Shown piece by piece: positions 15,693 through 28,131 of a stretch of 64,000 bases of DNA. The stretch's first letter is position 1; every line of letters begins with the position of its first letter. The position numbers and the translations under genes are program-made. Below the pieces are notes generated by a model. The model did no database searches, was not told the origin of the DNA, and was given only the letters and a program-made list of their open reading frames with translations. Origin of the DNA: Bacteroidia bacterium (GTDB lineage: Bacteria; Bacteroidota; Bacteroidia; Palsa-965); assembly GCA_023151315.1 (NCBI GenBank), contig JAKLJE010000001.1, positions 124,001 to 188,000 on the forward strand, written 5' to 3'.

Positions 15693-18600
15693 ATGGGTTT
15701 GTACAGAATTTTTCTTCTCTTCAGTCTGCTGTTTTTTGTTCCGGCCGCGGAAATATTCGCGCAGCAAACTCAGGCTGTTGTTGCAGATGATGCGGCATAC
15801 CGCAACGGCTTGGATCTGTTCTCCAAACAAAAGTTCGCCGAGGCTCAGAATGTTTTTGATGATGTTGTTCGCAATGCAACGGATAAAAACAGTCTGCTTG
15901 CTACCGATGCTGAGTACTACGCGGCGATTTGTGCAATGGAACTCTTTCACAAAGACGCCGAAGTACGCCTCAAGAATTTTCTGAGTAATCATCCGGAAAG
16001 TTCACGTTGCCGCATGGTGCATTTTCAACTCGGACGTTACAACTACCGCAAAAAAGATTACGATGAAGCGCTCGTCTGGTTCCGTTTGGTGGAAATTTAT
16101 GATCTCCAGAAGGATGAACTTTCTGAGTTCTACTTCAAACGCGGATATTCTCACTACGCCTTAGGTCACACCGATTCTGCGAAAAGCGACTTCTTCGAAA
16201 TCCGCGATATCAATTCGAAGTACTCGCCGGCTGCAAATTATTACTACTCACACATCGCATATCTGGAAGGCAACTACGAAACTGCGCTCGCCGGATTTCT
16301 CAAATTGCAGAACGATCCTACATTCGGACCGGTTACTCCATGGTATATTTCACAGATCTATTATTTACAGGGCAAGTACAACGAAGTAATCGCTTTCGCT
16401 CCGCCGCTTCTCGATTCTGCCGATACGAAGAAAGTGCATGAGATTGCACACATCATCGGAGCTTCATATTACCGCACAAACCGCTACAAAGAAGCAATTC
16501 CGTTTTTGGAAAAGCATCGTGCAGCTGATGCACAATTAACGCGTGAAGAATCGTACGAGCTCGGTTATTCTTACTACAAAACCGATTCTGCTTCCAAGGC
16601 AATTCCTTTCCTCGAAGCAGCTGCCGCAGATTCCGCTGACGTGCTTGCGCAGAACGCATGGTACCATTTGGCCGATTGCTACGTTCGTACAGGAGATAAA
16701 CTTTCTGCCCGCAACTCATTCGGGAAAGCGTCTTCGATGAAACATGATATGATCATTCGTGAAGATGCACTTTTCAACTACGCACGTTTGTGCTATGAGC
16801 TTTCGTTCAGTCCTTTCAACGAAGCCATAGTGGCCTGCAACAACTATATCGCAGAGTTCCCGAACTCACCAAGAAAAGATGAAGCGTATACTTTGCTCAC
16901 CAACGCATACCTGAGTTCAACCAACTACGCTCAGGCTCTCGCTTCCATCGAAAGCATTAAATCACCTTCGGTAGCAATGCAGGCAACGCATCAGAAAGTG
17001 GCGTATAACAGAGCAATCGAATTGTTCAACCAGAAAAACTATCCTGAAGCAATCAAGCATTTCGATAAATCTCTCACGTATCCTTTGAGCCGCGAATTGA
17101 ATTCGAATGCGCACTACTGGAAAGGCGAATGCTATTACGCAATGGCAGAAAACGGAACGGATACTGCAGGATACACCAAAGCAGTTGTGTCGTACAAACA
17201 GTTTCTCATCACTCCGGGTGCGACTGTATTGCCGAATTACAACACCGCTAATTATAACATCGGTTACTGTTACTTCGAAAAGAAGAACTACACAGAGTCT
17301 GTAATCTGGTTCCGTAAATACATCACCAACAAAGGACCAAACGACTCTAACGATCGCATTTTCGATGCGTATCTGTGCATGGGTGATGGTTACTTCCGCA
17401 ATGCAGATTTCATCAACGCTTCTGAATTCTACGGCAAAGCAGTTGCGACGCCAACAGCTTCTGCAGTAAACAAAGATTACGCAATGTATCAGCAGGCAAT
17501 GGCGCTGGGTTATCTTGGAAAGAAGGATGAAAAGGCAAGTGTGCTGCGGAAAATGCGTGAAACGTATCCGGCTTCCACTTACCTCGCCAACGGACAGTAT
17601 CAGGAAGCACGTACGCTTCACGAATTGAAAAAGTACGACGAAGCTTTGCGCGCATACAACGATGTTTATCTGAATGATCCGAAAGGACCGTTTGCAGTTT
17701 CAAGTCTGACTAACATGGGGCAGATCTATCGAATCAAGAGTGACTACGATAACGCGCTTTCCATGTACAAAAAAGCGGTGGAACTGATCAAGGGTAAAGG
17801 AACGCAGGAGTTTAATGATCTGATGCGCGAGATCAAAGACATGTATCTCGCCAAGAATCAACTCGATCAGTGGGAAACTTATGCAGCTTCTGTCGGATTC
17901 TCTGAATCAACCGCCGTTGCTGACAGTACATCATACGCGTTCGCAGCGAAGTTTTACAACCTTGGCAATTGCACCGAAGCGTTGGCGCAGGCGAACAAGT
18001 ACATTCTGAAATATCCTTCAGGCATGTATATCACCGAAGTGCATTACATGCGTGCTGAATGTTCCTTCAAAGCGAACGATTTTGCTTCCGCGTTGGGCAG
18101 TTACAATGCAATTCTGGATAAAGGACAAACCAAATACACCGAAGTGGCTCTGAAGCGTTGCGGATTTATTTACTACTCGCAGAAAGATTGGCCGAACGCC
18201 ACCCGCATGTATCAGCGACTCGAAACCGAAGCACGAAGTATTCCGGATCAGAATGATGCAAAGGTGAACTTGATGCGCTGTTATCTGTTCCAGAACATGA
18301 TGGACTCCGCATACACTTACGCAGGAAAAGTGCTTACCATAAAAGGTCTTCCGAATGACATTCTCGGGCAGGCGAATTACCTCAAAGGGAAATCGGAAAT
18401 GGAAGCAGGCAACTACACAGCTGCAGAAAAGAACTTTGCATTGGTTCCTTCTCAGGCTCCGAATACAACCTATGCTGCTGAAGCAAGTTTCCGTCTTTGC
18501 GAAATCAAATACAGAACGAAACCTTCTAAAGCTGTGGAATCAGCTATTCTGAAACACATTAATGATTACGATGCGTTCTCCGATTGGTCTGCAGAAGGCT

Positions 18601-18842
18601 GGCTGTTGCTTGCGGATAATCACCTCGCCTTGAAAGACACATCGAAAGCGCGTGTGGTCCTCAACTGGTATATTGAAAACGGCGACTCACCTGCTCACGT
18701 GAAAAAAGCCCAGGAGAAAATTTCATGGCTCGATGCACTCCAGAACAGAACACCGCAGAAACGTGAAGACGACATGATCATTCCGCTCGGAAACCCCGAC
18801 GATAACAAACTCTTTGAAGAAGGAAACGGAGGTGGACAATGA
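15693..18842 (+). CDS. Large periplasmic tetratricopeptide-repeat protein
   Basis: A 1049-residue protein with a signal peptide (MGLYRIFLLFSLLFFVPAAEIFAQ) and then many TPR units throughout, recognisable by recurring patterns such as ALVWFRLVEIYDLQ, SVIWFRKYI and ALSMYKKAVELI. It probably lies in the periplasm or at the outer membrane as a protein-protein scaffold. Its stop codon overlaps the ATG of the outer-membrane barrel gene that follows (ATGA), so the two are translationally coupled and probably act together. I recall similar TPR plus barrel pairs in other Bacteroidota, without a settled function. The sequence ends in a Lys/Asp/Gly-rich tail. Confidence 0.9.
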   Translation: MGLYRIFLLFSLLFFVPAAEIFAQQTQAVVADDAAYRNGLDLFSKQKFAEAQNVFDDVVRNATDKNSLLATDAEYYAAICAMELFHKDAEVRLKNFLSNHPESSRCRMVHFQLGRYNYRKKDYDEALVWFRLVEIYDLQKDELSEFYFKRGYSHYALGHTDSAKSDFFEIRDINSKYSPAANYYYSHIAYLEGNYETALAGFLKLQNDPTFGPVTPWYISQIYYLQGKYNEVIAFAPPLLDSADTKKVHEIAHIIGASYYRTNRYKEAIPFLEKHRAADAQLTREESYELGYSYYKTDSASKAIPFLEAAAADSADVLAQNAWYHLADCYVRTGDKLSARNSFGKASSMKHDMIIREDALFNYARLCYELSFSPFNEAIVACNNYIAEFPNSPRKDEAYTLLTNAYLSSTNYAQALASIESIKSPSVAMQATHQKVAYNRAIELFNQKNYPEAIKHFDKSLTYPLSRELNSNAHYWKGECYYAMAENGTDTAGYTKAVVSYKQFLITPGATVLPNYNTANYNIGYCYFEKKNYTESVIWFRKYITNKGPNDSNDRIFDAYLCMGDGYFRNADFINASEFYGKAVATPTASAVNKDYAMYQQAMALGYLGKKDEKASVLRKMRETYPASTYLANGQYQEARTLHELKKYDEALRAYNDVYLNDPKGPFAVSSLTNMGQIYRIKSDYDNALSMYKKAVELIKGKGTQEFNDLMREIKDMYLAKNQLDQWETYAASVGFSESTAVADSTSYAFAAKFYNLGNCTEALAQANKYILKYPSGMYITEVHYMRAECSFKANDFASALGSYNAILDKGQTKYTEVALKRCGFIYYSQKDWPNATRMYQRLETEARSIPDQNDAKVNLMRCYLFQNMMDSAYTYAGKVLTIKGLPNDILGQANYLKGKSEMEAGNYTAAEKNFALVPSQAPNTTYAAEASFRLCEIKYRTKPSKAVESAILKHINDYDAFSDWSAEGWLLLADNHLALKDTSKARVVLNWYIENGDSPAHVKKAQEKISWLDALQNRTPQKREDDMIIPLGNPDDNKLFEEGNGGGQ

Positions 18843-20479
18843 AGAAACTGATTTTCATATTCGCGATCCTTTGCGCTGCACAAATGACAGCGCAAACGTA
18901 TCAGATTGATGCAACAAATGATCCTTCACCTGTGATTCGCACCAACGTGCGCAAACTTCCGGAAGCGGCACGTACGAAAGACACCGTACTGGCGGCGCCG
19001 AAATTCAATTACGGAATTCAGTCACACAAAGTAGCTACGTCATTTGAGCTGGATACCATCAAAGCTGCAAAAATGGGCAGCGAGCCGTTACAGAAATTGT
19101 ATCGTGCGTATGCCAAAGTGGGAGTGGGGAATTATTCTACGCTAATGGGCGAGTTCAACCTCATGTCTACACGTTCTAAAACCGGAGCGTGGGGCTTGGG
19201 TCTTGGACACTATTCAGCGGGAAGCGGTCCTAAAAACGTAGCGGGTGAATTCGCAGGTTTCAGCACTCAGCATGCTGATATTTTCGGCAAGCGTTACCTG
19301 AAGAAGCACGAGTTGTCCGGCGATTTCGGTTTCGATCGTAATGTGGTTTACAACTATGGCAGCCCGGTTGAAGCGAACTTCTTTACCAAAGATTTCTCCC
19401 GACAGAAATACAATTTCTTCGAAGTGAATGGAGGATTGAAAAGTTTCTACTCCGATTCTGAAATGGTGAACCACAATATTCGCATCGGTTACAATCATTT
19501 CGATAACCGTTTCGGTGTAACAGAAGATCGCGTGATGCTGAATGCTGTTGCAGGCCGTTATATCCGTACTGAGTATCTGGATGCCGATTTCGGAGTGGAT
19601 TACAACCGCGTAAGCGGACTCGGAGATACATCTGCTTCTACGATCGTTCATTTCAATCCGCGATTTACTGCACGTGGTAAGAAGATTCACGCATCAGCAG
19701 GATTAGGTATCTATCACGAAACAAATCTTGGTGGCGGAACTTATTTCTACCCACAGGCGTATTTCAGTTACGATATCGTAAACCACATCATCATCCCGTA
19801 CATTTCATTGTCCGGTCGTCTGGATCGAAACAACTATCACTCTCTGGCTGCTACCAATCCGTTCATCATGTCGGGCATTGCAACGGATATGAGAAACACG
19901 CAACGGTTGTTTGAACTCGAAGCCGGATTGAAGGGAAGTATCAGTGCTGAAATCTTCTATCAGGTTTCTGCTTCACGCTACGAGCTGAAAAACATGCCTC
20001 TGTTTGTGAATACCGTTTTCTCTCAGGATGTAATGCAGAACAAGTTCAACGTCATTTACGACGGTGCGGATGTTGTGCATATCGGCGGACAACTTGGCTG
20101 GCAGCGACTTGAGAAAATCAAGGTCATTGCGGGCGGTGATTGGTATCAATACAAAATGGACGTGGAATCGCACCCGTGGCACACTCCAACGCTGCGCTTG
20201 AACCTGATTGCGAATTATAACATCCAGGACAAGATCATCGCTCGTGCTGAGGTTTATTTCCTCAATGGGCAATATGCGCGCACCGGAAGCAACGGCGTGT
20301 ACAATACAGTCAATCTGAAGGGCGTTACGGACGTGAATCTCGGATTCGAATACCGTTACAATAAATTCCTGTCTCTGTACCTTGATTTACGTAACGTAGC
20401 CAATCAGCGTTACCAGCGCTGGTATGGCTATCCTACGCAGAAGTTCAACTTCATGGCGGGGCTTACTTACACCTTCTGA
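18839..20479 (+). CDS. Outer-membrane beta-barrel protein coupled to the TPR protein
   Basis: A 546-residue protein with a signal peptide (MKKLIFIFAILCAAQMTAQ), a short periplasmic N-terminal part, and from about residue 80 onward alternating amphipathic strands rich in Tyr, Asn, Phe and Gly, such as YAKVGVGNYSTLMGEFNLMS and GAWGLGLGHYSAG. It ends in KFNFMAGLTYTF, a terminal-Phe strand that signals barrel assembly. These are commonly labelled TonB-dependent receptor-like, but I see no plug domain, and the length is short for a real receptor. It shares an ATGA overlap with the TPR gene, which implies a joint role. Confidence 0.85.
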   Translation: MKKLIFIFAILCAAQMTAQTYQIDATNDPSPVIRTNVRKLPEAARTKDTVLAAPKFNYGIQSHKVATSFELDTIKAAKMGSEPLQKLYRAYAKVGVGNYSTLMGEFNLMSTRSKTGAWGLGLGHYSAGSGPKNVAGEFAGFSTQHADIFGKRYLKKHELSGDFGFDRNVVYNYGSPVEANFFTKDFSRQKYNFFEVNGGLKSFYSDSEMVNHNIRIGYNHFDNRFGVTEDRVMLNAVAGRYIRTEYLDADFGVDYNRVSGLGDTSASTIVHFNPRFTARGKKIHASAGLGIYHETNLGGGTYFYPQAYFSYDIVNHIIIPYISLSGRLDRNNYHSLAATNPFIMSGIATDMRNTQRLFELEAGLKGSISAEIFYQVSASRYELKNMPLFVNTVFSQDVMQNKFNVIYDGADVVHIGGQLGWQRLEKIKVIAGGDWYQYKMDVESHPWHTPTLRLNLIANYNIQDKIIARAEVYFLNGQYARTGSNGVYNTVNLKGVTDVNLGFEYRYNKFLSLYLDLRNVANQRYQRWYGYPTQKFNFMAGLTYTF

Positions 20480-20493
20480 TCAGGTCGCTGAAA

Positions 20494-20517
20494 CAGGCCA
20501 AATAAGGCCTTCCTTTT
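20494..20517 (+). terminator. Weak intrinsic terminator after the TPR-barrel operon
   Basis: A short stem (AGGCC / GGCCT, loop AAATAA) is followed by TCCTTTTT, 15 nt after the barrel gene stop. The stem is only 5 bp, so strength is uncertain. Confidence 0.45.
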
Positions 20518-20595
20518 TGCCAAATTTCAGACCTGAATTTTATTAACATTTTTGTTGATAAGTACCGGCGTTTCCCCAATGAAAATGAAGGGTAA

Positions 20596-22623
<2,028 letters not shown>

Positions 22624-22641
22624 TCGTCTCAATACTTTTCA

Positions 22642-22677
22642 GAAAGGCTTCCTCAAAAGGGAAGCTTTTCTTTTTTT
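22642..22677 (+). terminator. Intrinsic terminator after gyrB
   Basis: An 11-bp stem with one G-U pair (GAAAGGCTTCC / GGAAGCTTTTC) and a short A-rich loop is followed by seven T residues. From there to 22810 I see no gene or structure. Confidence 0.85.
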
Positions 22678-22810
22678 GAAGCGCATCTGAAGTGCATCAA
22701 ACGAACTGCTTTCCTGCCATCGCTGTTACGTTTAGTTTTTCCTGCAGGAATGAATCTAAGGCCAAACGGTAACACGCTCTGTCAGGGCTAAACCGCAACA
22801 GCATCACAAC

Positions 22811-22843
22811 AAAAAAGCGATCCTCTTTTCAGAAGATCGCTTT
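22811..22843 (-). terminator. Intrinsic terminator after the first collagen-like gene
   Basis: A perfect 9-bp stem (AAAGCGATC / GATCGCTTT) is followed by TTTTTTG when read on the minus strand, 22 nt beyond the stop codon at 22865. Confidence 0.8.
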
Positions 22844-22864
22844 GTACTTCGAATCTTTAATCGC

Positions 22865-24739
22865 TTAGCGTGGTTTTACACCGCTTGGAGCTGATTGATT
22901 CAATAGGGAATTAGGTTTCTCTGCCGGAATCGGAGCCGGTTGCGCTTTCTCTTTTATTTGCACTGAAGTTGGTGCAGGTCGAGAATTAGTTTCAGTACCC
23001 TGGAATTCAGGGAAGCGAACATCCTCATAAAGTGAAGTTGTAACGCCATTCACTTTGCTGTCTGCGCGGTTCGCAACAACGTGCCAACTGAATTTTACAT
23101 TGGAGCGTCCGCTGTTTAACTCGGTAACACGGAAGCCGTCAGCGCTTTTCAGGTCAACATAAACTCCGTTACATTCGCCTTCAAGCTGAATAAACACTTT
23201 CATCGGATGCTGATCATCAATCTTAACGTTCATTGCAAACACAGGATCAAGATTGATGTATGCCTGTCCGTTTACCAATTGCCCTGTTCCGTAATCTTCG
23301 AACAATACTTCCGGAGCTTCAGGTGCATACATGATGCGTTGTTTACCTTGAGCATCAGGAACGATCGTTGAAACCGTACCTGTACCTAAAATTTTATACG
23401 CTGTACCGCCATTGTATCCTGCAACATATGCGTATACGTTAGTAACAGCTGAAATCGAATCTCTGAAATATCCGCCGGCATTTGGTCCCGCAGTTCCTGT
23501 TGTAGGGTTACGTGCGAAACCGAATACACCGTAATCAGCACCGGTAAATGCGCCACCGGATCCGCCCGGCATGTAAACAGTTACTCGGTTGTTACCTGCA
23601 CCTGCAACACCGGTTCCGGTTGCGGCAGTGTTTATACCCCAAACACCAAATCCGACACCGTTCGAAGCTTGTCCAACTGTACCGTCACCTGTAGCGGAAG
23701 CAAAACCGTAAACACCAACCCCGGAGGAATTATTAGCACCGAACACACCAATTCCTGTTGAGCTGTTGAATCCATAAACACCTTCGCCACCTGCAGTGTT
23801 TTGACCAAATACACCGGTTCCTGTAGAAACACTGAAACCGGCAACACCGTTACCAACGGAACCGGCAGTGGTTGATTGTCCTTGTACACCGGTTGCATTA
23901 GCTCCGGTGCCACTGCTAAGTCCGAACACACCAATTCCGCCCGTTGCATCTTGGTTCCATCCGAAAACACCATATGCTGCAGTATTCGATACTTCGCCAC
24001 GCACTCCGGATCCGGTACCTAAATTGACACCATAAACACCGGCACCTGCACTGCCAACGTATCCATTAATTGCATAATCACCCAGCGCAGTAGTATTGAA
24101 AAGTGAACCATTACCATATACACCTAATACATCTCCAAGGAAAAGTGCCGTTGAGCTATTGTACATTGCTTCACCTGAATTCAATACACGCATGCGCTCT
24201 ACGAGGTTGGTGCGAACTCCAAATGTGTTATTGTCATTTGTTCCAATGTAATTTGTTGCGATGTTAGTTCCTGTATTTCCTGTAGTCAACCACGCCGCGT
24301 TTGTTGATGTGATTGGTCCGCCTGAACCTGCTGTTCCGTTAACAGTCACTGTTCCTGTTGAGTTGTAAGTAACCGATGACAAAGTCCAAGTTGGTCCTGT
24401 TGGTCCCGTTGCACCTGCTGCTCCGGCGGCACCAGTTGCTCCTGTAGCACCTGCAGTCCCTGTCGCACCAGTAGCACCTGCTGCTCCCGTTGCACCGGTT
24501 GCGCCTGCAGCTCCAGTCGCTCCGGCAGCACCTGTTGCTCCGGTCAAACCAGTTGCACCTGTAGCACCTGTAGCGCCGTTGGTTCCTGCTGTTCCTGTAA
24601 CACCAGTCGGACCAGTTGGTCCTGTTGCTCCGTTAGCTCCGGCAGCACCTGTTGCTCCGGTCAGACCAGTTGCACCTGTAGCTCCGGTTGCACCGTTAGC
24701 ACCAGCTGCACCGGTAACACCTGTCGGGCCTGTTAATCC
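22865..24739 (-). CDS. Collagen-like surface protein, C-terminal part beyond a frameshift
   Basis: This is the downstream portion of a collagen-like gene whose upstream portion is at 24733-25452 in another frame. It opens in Gly-X-Thr collagen repeats ([19 protein letters not shown]) running to GPTGPTW. A trimeric-fibre-like region of short Gly-rich repeats follows ([37 protein letters not shown]), then a C-terminal beta-rich domain containing [25 protein letters not shown]. The tail is Pro-rich ([13 protein letters not shown]). It has no T9SS sorting domain and no S74 chaperone. Continuing upstream of 24739 in this frame gives a Cys/Trp/Arg-rich translation that is only the collagen repeat read out of frame. 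Whether the full protein is made is uncertain. Confidence 0.75.
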   Translation of the reverse strand, partial: GLTGPTGVTGAAGANGATGATGATGLTGATGAAGANGATGPTGPTGVTGTAGTNGATGATGATGLTGATGAAGATGAAGATGATGAAGATGATGTAGATGATGAAGAAGATGPTGPTWTLSSVTYNSTGTVTVNGTAGSGGPITSTNAAWLTTGNTGTNIATNYIGTNDNNTFGVRTNLVERMRVLNSGEAMYNSSTALFLGDVLGVYGNGSLFNTTALGDYAINGYVGSAGAGVYGVNLGTGSGVRGEVSNTAAYGVFGWNQDATGGIGVFGLSSGTGANATGVQGQSTTAGSVGNGVAGFSVSTGTGVFGQNTAGGEGVYGFNSSTGIGVFGANNSSGVGVYGFASATGDGTVGQASNGVGFGVWGINTAATGTGVAGAGNNRVTVYMPGGSGGAFTGADYGVFGFARNPTTGTAGPNAGGYFRDSISAVTNVYAYVAGYNGGTAYKILGTGTVSTIVPDAQGKQRIMYAPEAPEVLFEDYGTGQLVNGQAYINLDPVFAMNVKIDDQHPMKVFIQLEGECNGVYVDLKSADGFRVTELNSGRSNVKFSWHVVANRADSKVNGVTTSLYEDVRFPEFQGTETNSRPAPTSVQIKEKAQPAPIPAEKPNSLLNQSAPSGVKPR

Positions 24740-25452
24740 TTTCCTGTAGCTCCTGTTGGACCTGTAGGGCCAACACCGAAACCTGTTGGACCAGTAGCGC
24801 CAGTCGGACCAGTTGGACCGACAGCACCAGTAACACCAGCGGCTCCGGTTGGACCAGCAGCTCCTGTTGCACCAGTTAATCCCGTCGCTCCAGTAGCACC
24901 GTTGGCACCTGTAGCTCCAGTAGCTCCGGTTGCACCTGCGGCACCCGCAGCACCAGTAGCACCTGCCGGACCTGCAGCACCGGCACAATCCAATGCGTTC
25001 CAGAAACCGTCAGTATTAACGTCTTCGCCCGGGTCATTAATTCCATCTCCATTCAAGTCCCAACAGCTGATTCCGTTGGTTCCGTTTGTTCCATTGGCTC
25101 CGGTAGCTCCAGTAGCACCGTTCGCGCCTGCTGCTCCCGCAGCACCCGTCGGACCGGTAGGCCCCATGCCGCCTCCTGCATTACACAGTGAAGTCCAGCC
25201 TGTAGAAACTTTGTAATAGAAAAAGCAAAGTGAATCGAGGTCATATACCAAGAGACCTTCTGTAGTTGCGTTCACAGGAACTGCGAGACGCTGCACGGCT
25301 GTCATTCGAGGAACAAGTACACCTTGTGTAGTGGACTGCATCTCAAGAATAGCAGAAGCATTCGGGGTAGTAGTTCCGAGACCGGCATTGTTTTGTGCGT
25401 GAACTGTGCCGGCAATAACCAGCAGAAGAACAACGGATAAGAATTGTTTCAT
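24733..25452 (-). CDS. Collagen-like surface protein, N-terminal part (frameshifted at about 24740)
   Basis: This is the N-terminal portion of a secreted collagen-like protein, with a signal peptide ([20 protein letters not shown]). A head module of about 75 residues follows ([51 protein letters not shown]), nearly identical to those of the two neighbouring paralogues. Collagen Gly-X-Thr repeats are interrupted by one Cys-bracketed acidic module, [20 protein letters not shown]..., that resembles a calcium-binding EF-hand loop. The frame ends at [12 protein letters not shown]. At 24737-24744 only two bases separate two Gly codons where six are expected, so about four bases were lost, or the assembly is wrong. 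The downstream part is at 22865-24739. Confidence 0.75.
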   Translation of the reverse strand: MKQFLSVVLLLVIAGTVHAQNNAGLGTTTPNASAILEMQSTTQGVLVPRMTAVQRLAVPVNATTEGLLVYDLDSLCFFYYKVSTGWTSLCNAGGGMGPTGPTGAAGAAGANGATGATGANGTNGTNGISCWDLNGDGINDPGEDVNTDGFWNALDCAGAAGPAGATGAAGAAGATGATGATGANGATGATGLTGATGAAGPTGAAGVTGAVGPTGPTGATGPTGFGVGPTGPTGATGKD

Positions 25453-25480
25453 GAATAAGGGGAACCTTTGTTAGGACAAA

Positions 25481-25510
25481 CAAAAATAACCGAAAAATCA
25501 ACAATAACAA
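25481..25510 (-). promoter_or_regulatory. Candidate promoter of the first collagen-like gene
   Basis: On the minus strand, TTG (25510-25508), a 19-bp spacer and TATTTTTG (25488-25481) match the Bacteroidota -33/-7 pattern. The -33 end overlaps the terminator of the upstream collagen-like gene. Confidence 0.5.
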
Positions 25511-25536
25511 ACCCCGACCTTTTATGACCGGGGTTT
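25509..25536 (-). terminator. Intrinsic terminator after the S74 collagen-like gene
   Basis: A perfect 8-bp stem (AAACCCCG / CGGGGTTT) lies 23 nt after the stop at 25559. The following minus-strand sequence is moderately T-rich (GTTATTGTTG). Confidence 0.65.
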
Positions 25537-25558
25537 GCGTAATTACTAAAAACAAAGC

Positions 25559-27697
25559 TTAATTCACTTTACCAAATCCAACAGGTGTTGGTGCCGGAGT
25601 AACAGCCGGTTGAGGCTCGCCGGGAACTTCTACCGGAGCCTGTCCGTTATTGTTAGGTTGCTGATAACCTTGTCCGTTCATCTGATTGATTTGCTGCTGT
25701 AGCAAATTAATCTGCTCTTGCTGTTGTTGCATTCCGCTTCGTAGAGAATCAATCATGGTTTGTTGTTCCTTAACAGCTTGAATTAATACCGGAATCAAAC
25801 CGTCATAATTCACCGCTTTGAATTTCATTCCCGGTTTGTCCGTTGGGTTGGTGCGGTTAAACTTAGAGCTGTTCGGCGCAACATTTTTTTCTTTCACCAA
25901 ATCCGGAAAAACAACTTCAACTTCCTGAGCCATAACACCCATACGGTGAGCTTGAAACGGTATATAGTCGCCATACTGCGCAACATTCATATCGTATTCG
26001 TATCCTGTAATCTGCTGTAATTTACCAACGGCATTGGTAATCGGTTTAGCATTGGTTTTCAAGCGTGAATCAGAAAGATTAAAATATCCGAATGGTGCTG
26101 CTACGTTTACGTCACCATTAAAATAACCTGCCCACCCGGCTCCGGTATTCTCTACTCCGAACACACCAACTGAAGTTGTATTGATGGCGATACCGCGAAC
26201 ACCCGCACCGTTTGCACTTGTTCCGGCATATTCACCTTGCACACCACCGAAGTTCGTAGTGCCTGCCTGTACGGATCCGTAAACGCCACCACCGTTGAAT
26301 GATGAGTAGCCGTTCACAGCCCATGGGAAAGTAGCGTTGCTGACACCATTCATCAAATCACCTGGCAATGTTGTATTCGTTGTACCGATGAAGAACTCAC
26401 CAAGGTTGGATAAACGACCACGAACAATGTTGTTGGAAACAAAGTCCATGTGATTGTTGCTTGAAGTACCAATGAATCCTGTAGCAGTCAGTGCATTGGT
26501 GCCGGCAGTATTCGGGGAGCAAATCCAGAATTGTCCGGCCGTTGTTAATGGTCCGCCAGAACCAGCAGTTCCGTTAATTGTTAATGTTCCATTTGTATTT
26601 GTTGTGAACGTGGATAATGTCCAGGTTGGGCCTGTTGGTCCTGTAGCACCCGCTGCACCTGCAGCACCTGTCAATCCTGTCGGACCTGTTGCACCGTTAG
26701 CACCAGCAGTCCCTGTTGCTCCAGTAGCACCCGTGGCGCCATTTGTACCTGCAGTTCCGGTAGCTCCTGTTGGACCAGTTGGTCCTGTAGCTCCGGTTGA
26801 CCCGTTAGTTCCTGCAGCTCCGGTTGCTCCGGTCAGTCCTGTTGCTCCAGTAGCACCTGTTGCTCCGTTAGCACCTGCAGCACCTGTAACACCTGTTGGA
26901 CCTGTTAATCCGGTAGCACCTGTTGCGCCATTAGCACCCGCAGCACCAGTTGCTCCGGTTGCACCCGCAGCACCTGCAGCACCCGTTGCTCCAGTTGGCC
27001 CAGTTGGCCCGATGCCGAATCCCGTTGGCCCCGTTGGTCCTGTTGGTCCTGTAGAACCCGCGACTCCGGTTGCACCCGCTGCGCCTGTTGGGCCAGCTGC
27101 TCCCGTAGCACCGGTTAATCCTGTTGCTCCAGTAGCTCCAGTGGCCCCGTTGGCACCTGCCGATCCAGTTGCACCAGTTGCGCCTGCAGCACCCGCTGCA
27201 CCGGTTGCACCAGTAGCACCCGCAGGTCCTGCAGCACCGGCACAATCCAACGCATTCCAGAATCCGTCAGTATTTATGTCTTCGCCCGGGTCGTTGATTC
27301 CGTCACCATTCAAGTCCCAACAGCTTATTCCGTTTAAACCGTTTGTTCCATTAGCTCCGGTTGGTCCGGGAGTACCGGCAGCTCCCGTAGGACCTATAGG
27401 CCCCGTAGGACCAACACCACCTGCGTTGCACAGTGACGTCCATCCTGTAGAAACTTTGTAATAGAAAAAGCAAAGTGAATCGAGGTCATATACCAAGAGA
27501 CCTTCGGTAGTTGCGTTCACAGGAACAGCGAGGCGCTGCACAGCGGTCATTCTGGGAACGAGTACACCTTGTGTAGTGGACTGCATTTCAAGAATGGCAG
27601 CAGCATTCGGCGTTGTGGTTCCGAGACCGGCGTTGTTCTGAGCATTCACGTAACCGGCTAATGCTAAAAACAATGTGATGGATAAAAACTGCTTCAT
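25559..27697 (-). CDS. Collagen-like surface protein with C-terminal S74 (endosialidase-type) chaperone
   Basis: A 712-residue secreted protein that starts [10 protein letters not shown] with a signal peptide ending near YVNAQ. The head module is shared with its two paralogues. Long Gly-X-Thr collagen repeats contain one Cys-bracketed module ([15 protein letters not shown]...DC). A beta-rich middle follows GPTGPTW. The C-terminus is an intramolecular chaperone of endosialidase (peptidase S74): [13 protein letters not shown] with the expected catalytic Ser at 26072-26074, then [18 protein letters not shown] and a Gln-rich coiled coil ([16 protein letters not shown]). In known S74 proteins this domain trimerises the fibre and then cleaves itself off before that Ser. 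I infer a trimeric collagen-like stalk. A weak TTG-N20-TAATTTTA promoter lies at 27723-27753. It lacks a T9SS domain, so the export route is unclear. Confidence 0.9.
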   Translation of the reverse strand: MKQFLSITLFLALAGYVNAQNNAGLGTTTPNAAAILEMQSTTQGVLVPRMTAVQRLAVPVNATTEGLLVYDLDSLCFFYYKVSTGWTSLCNAGGVGPTGPIGPTGAAGTPGPTGANGTNGLNGISCWDLNGDGINDPGEDINTDGFWNALDCAGAAGPAGATGATGAAGAAGATGATGSAGANGATGATGATGLTGATGAAGPTGAAGATGVAGSTGPTGPTGPTGFGIGPTGPTGATGAAGAAGATGATGAAGANGATGATGLTGPTGVTGAAGANGATGATGATGLTGATGAAGTNGSTGATGPTGPTGATGTAGTNGATGATGATGTAGANGATGPTGLTGAAGAAGATGPTGPTWTLSTFTTNTNGTLTINGTAGSGGPLTTAGQFWICSPNTAGTNALTATGFIGTSSNNHMDFVSNNIVRGRLSNLGEFFIGTTNTTLPGDLMNGVSNATFPWAVNGYSSFNGGGVYGSVQAGTTNFGGVQGEYAGTSANGAGVRGIAINTTSVGVFGVENTGAGWAGYFNGDVNVAAPFGYFNLSDSRLKTNAKPITNAVGKLQQITGYEYDMNVAQYGDYIPFQAHRMGVMAQEVEVVFPDLVKEKNVAPNSSKFNRTNPTDKPGMKFKAVNYDGLIPVLIQAVKEQQTMIDSLRSGMQQQQEQINLLQQQINQMNGQGYQQPNNNGQAPVEVPGEPQPAVTPAPTPVGFGKVN

Positions 27698-27878
27698 ATG
27701 CATGGGAACTTTGTTAGCTAAGTAAAATTAACAGACTTGGTACGATTTGCAATTTGCTGATAAGCAATGGTATTGTTGAGTGAAATTATGGAACTCTGTA
27801 ACGGTAAACAGTTTGTCTGATTTAAATATCTGCCACATCTGCTTTTATTGAAATTCATGACAATCTATCATTACTTCT

Positions 27879-28127
27879 TCATTTCGGCTCGGCGTTGGTC
27901 AGCATCGGGGTCTTGTTTTCGTTCTTCGGCTTATTATTAGGAACAGACGCCGGATTTCGCGCCGCGTCAATTGCAACGGGTTCTGGTTTTGTCGGGGAAA
28001 CAGTGTCGGTCTTATGCTGCTCTGTTGTCCCCGATAATTGCAGTTGTGGCGTGTTTGTGTTGGCCGTTTGACTATATCCAACAACAGTGGCAAACAGCCC
28101 GATCAGAAAGAAAATTTCCTTTTTCAT
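27879..28127 (-). CDS. Small secreted hypothetical protein
   Basis: An 82-residue protein with a signal peptide (MKKEIFFLIGLFATVVGYSQ) and a mature part of about 60 residues that is polar, rich in Thr, Asn, Pro and Lys, and predicted disordered (SPTKPEPVAIDAARNPAS). It starts 4 nt after the stop of the collagen-like gene at 28132, so it is almost certainly co-transcribed and perhaps coupled. I do not recognise a family. It may be an accessory of the collagen-like protein or a leftover tail. Confidence 0.65.
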   Translation of the reverse strand: MKKEIFFLIGLFATVVGYSQTANTNTPQLQLSGTTEQHKTDTVSPTKPEPVAIDAARNPASVPNNKPKNENKTPMLTNAEPK

Positions 28128-28131
28128 TACT

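Noticed and set aside
22678-22810. Intergenic stretch between gyrB and the collagen-like gene as a possible small RNA
   Set aside because: Apart from the two flanking terminators I see no promoter box or stable fold.
24740-24988. Cys/Trp/Arg-rich translation on the minus strand that resembles a Cys-rich peptide precursor
   Set aside because: It is the collagen repeat read in the wrong frame upstream of the frameshift; the same artefact appears inside the other two collagen-like genes (for example 28544-28897).
26640-27240. Dense short tandem repeats that at first sight resemble a CRISPR array or satellite
   Set aside because: The period is 9 bp, in phase with codons, with no unique spacers; it codes for collagen repeats.
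26454-27461. A 335-residue plus-strand open frame rich in Pro-Val-Ala-Pro repeats
   Set aside because: It is the antisense of collagen Gly-X-Thr codons, which read as Pro/Ala/Val triplets. No start context, signal peptide or family; the minus-strand gene explains it.
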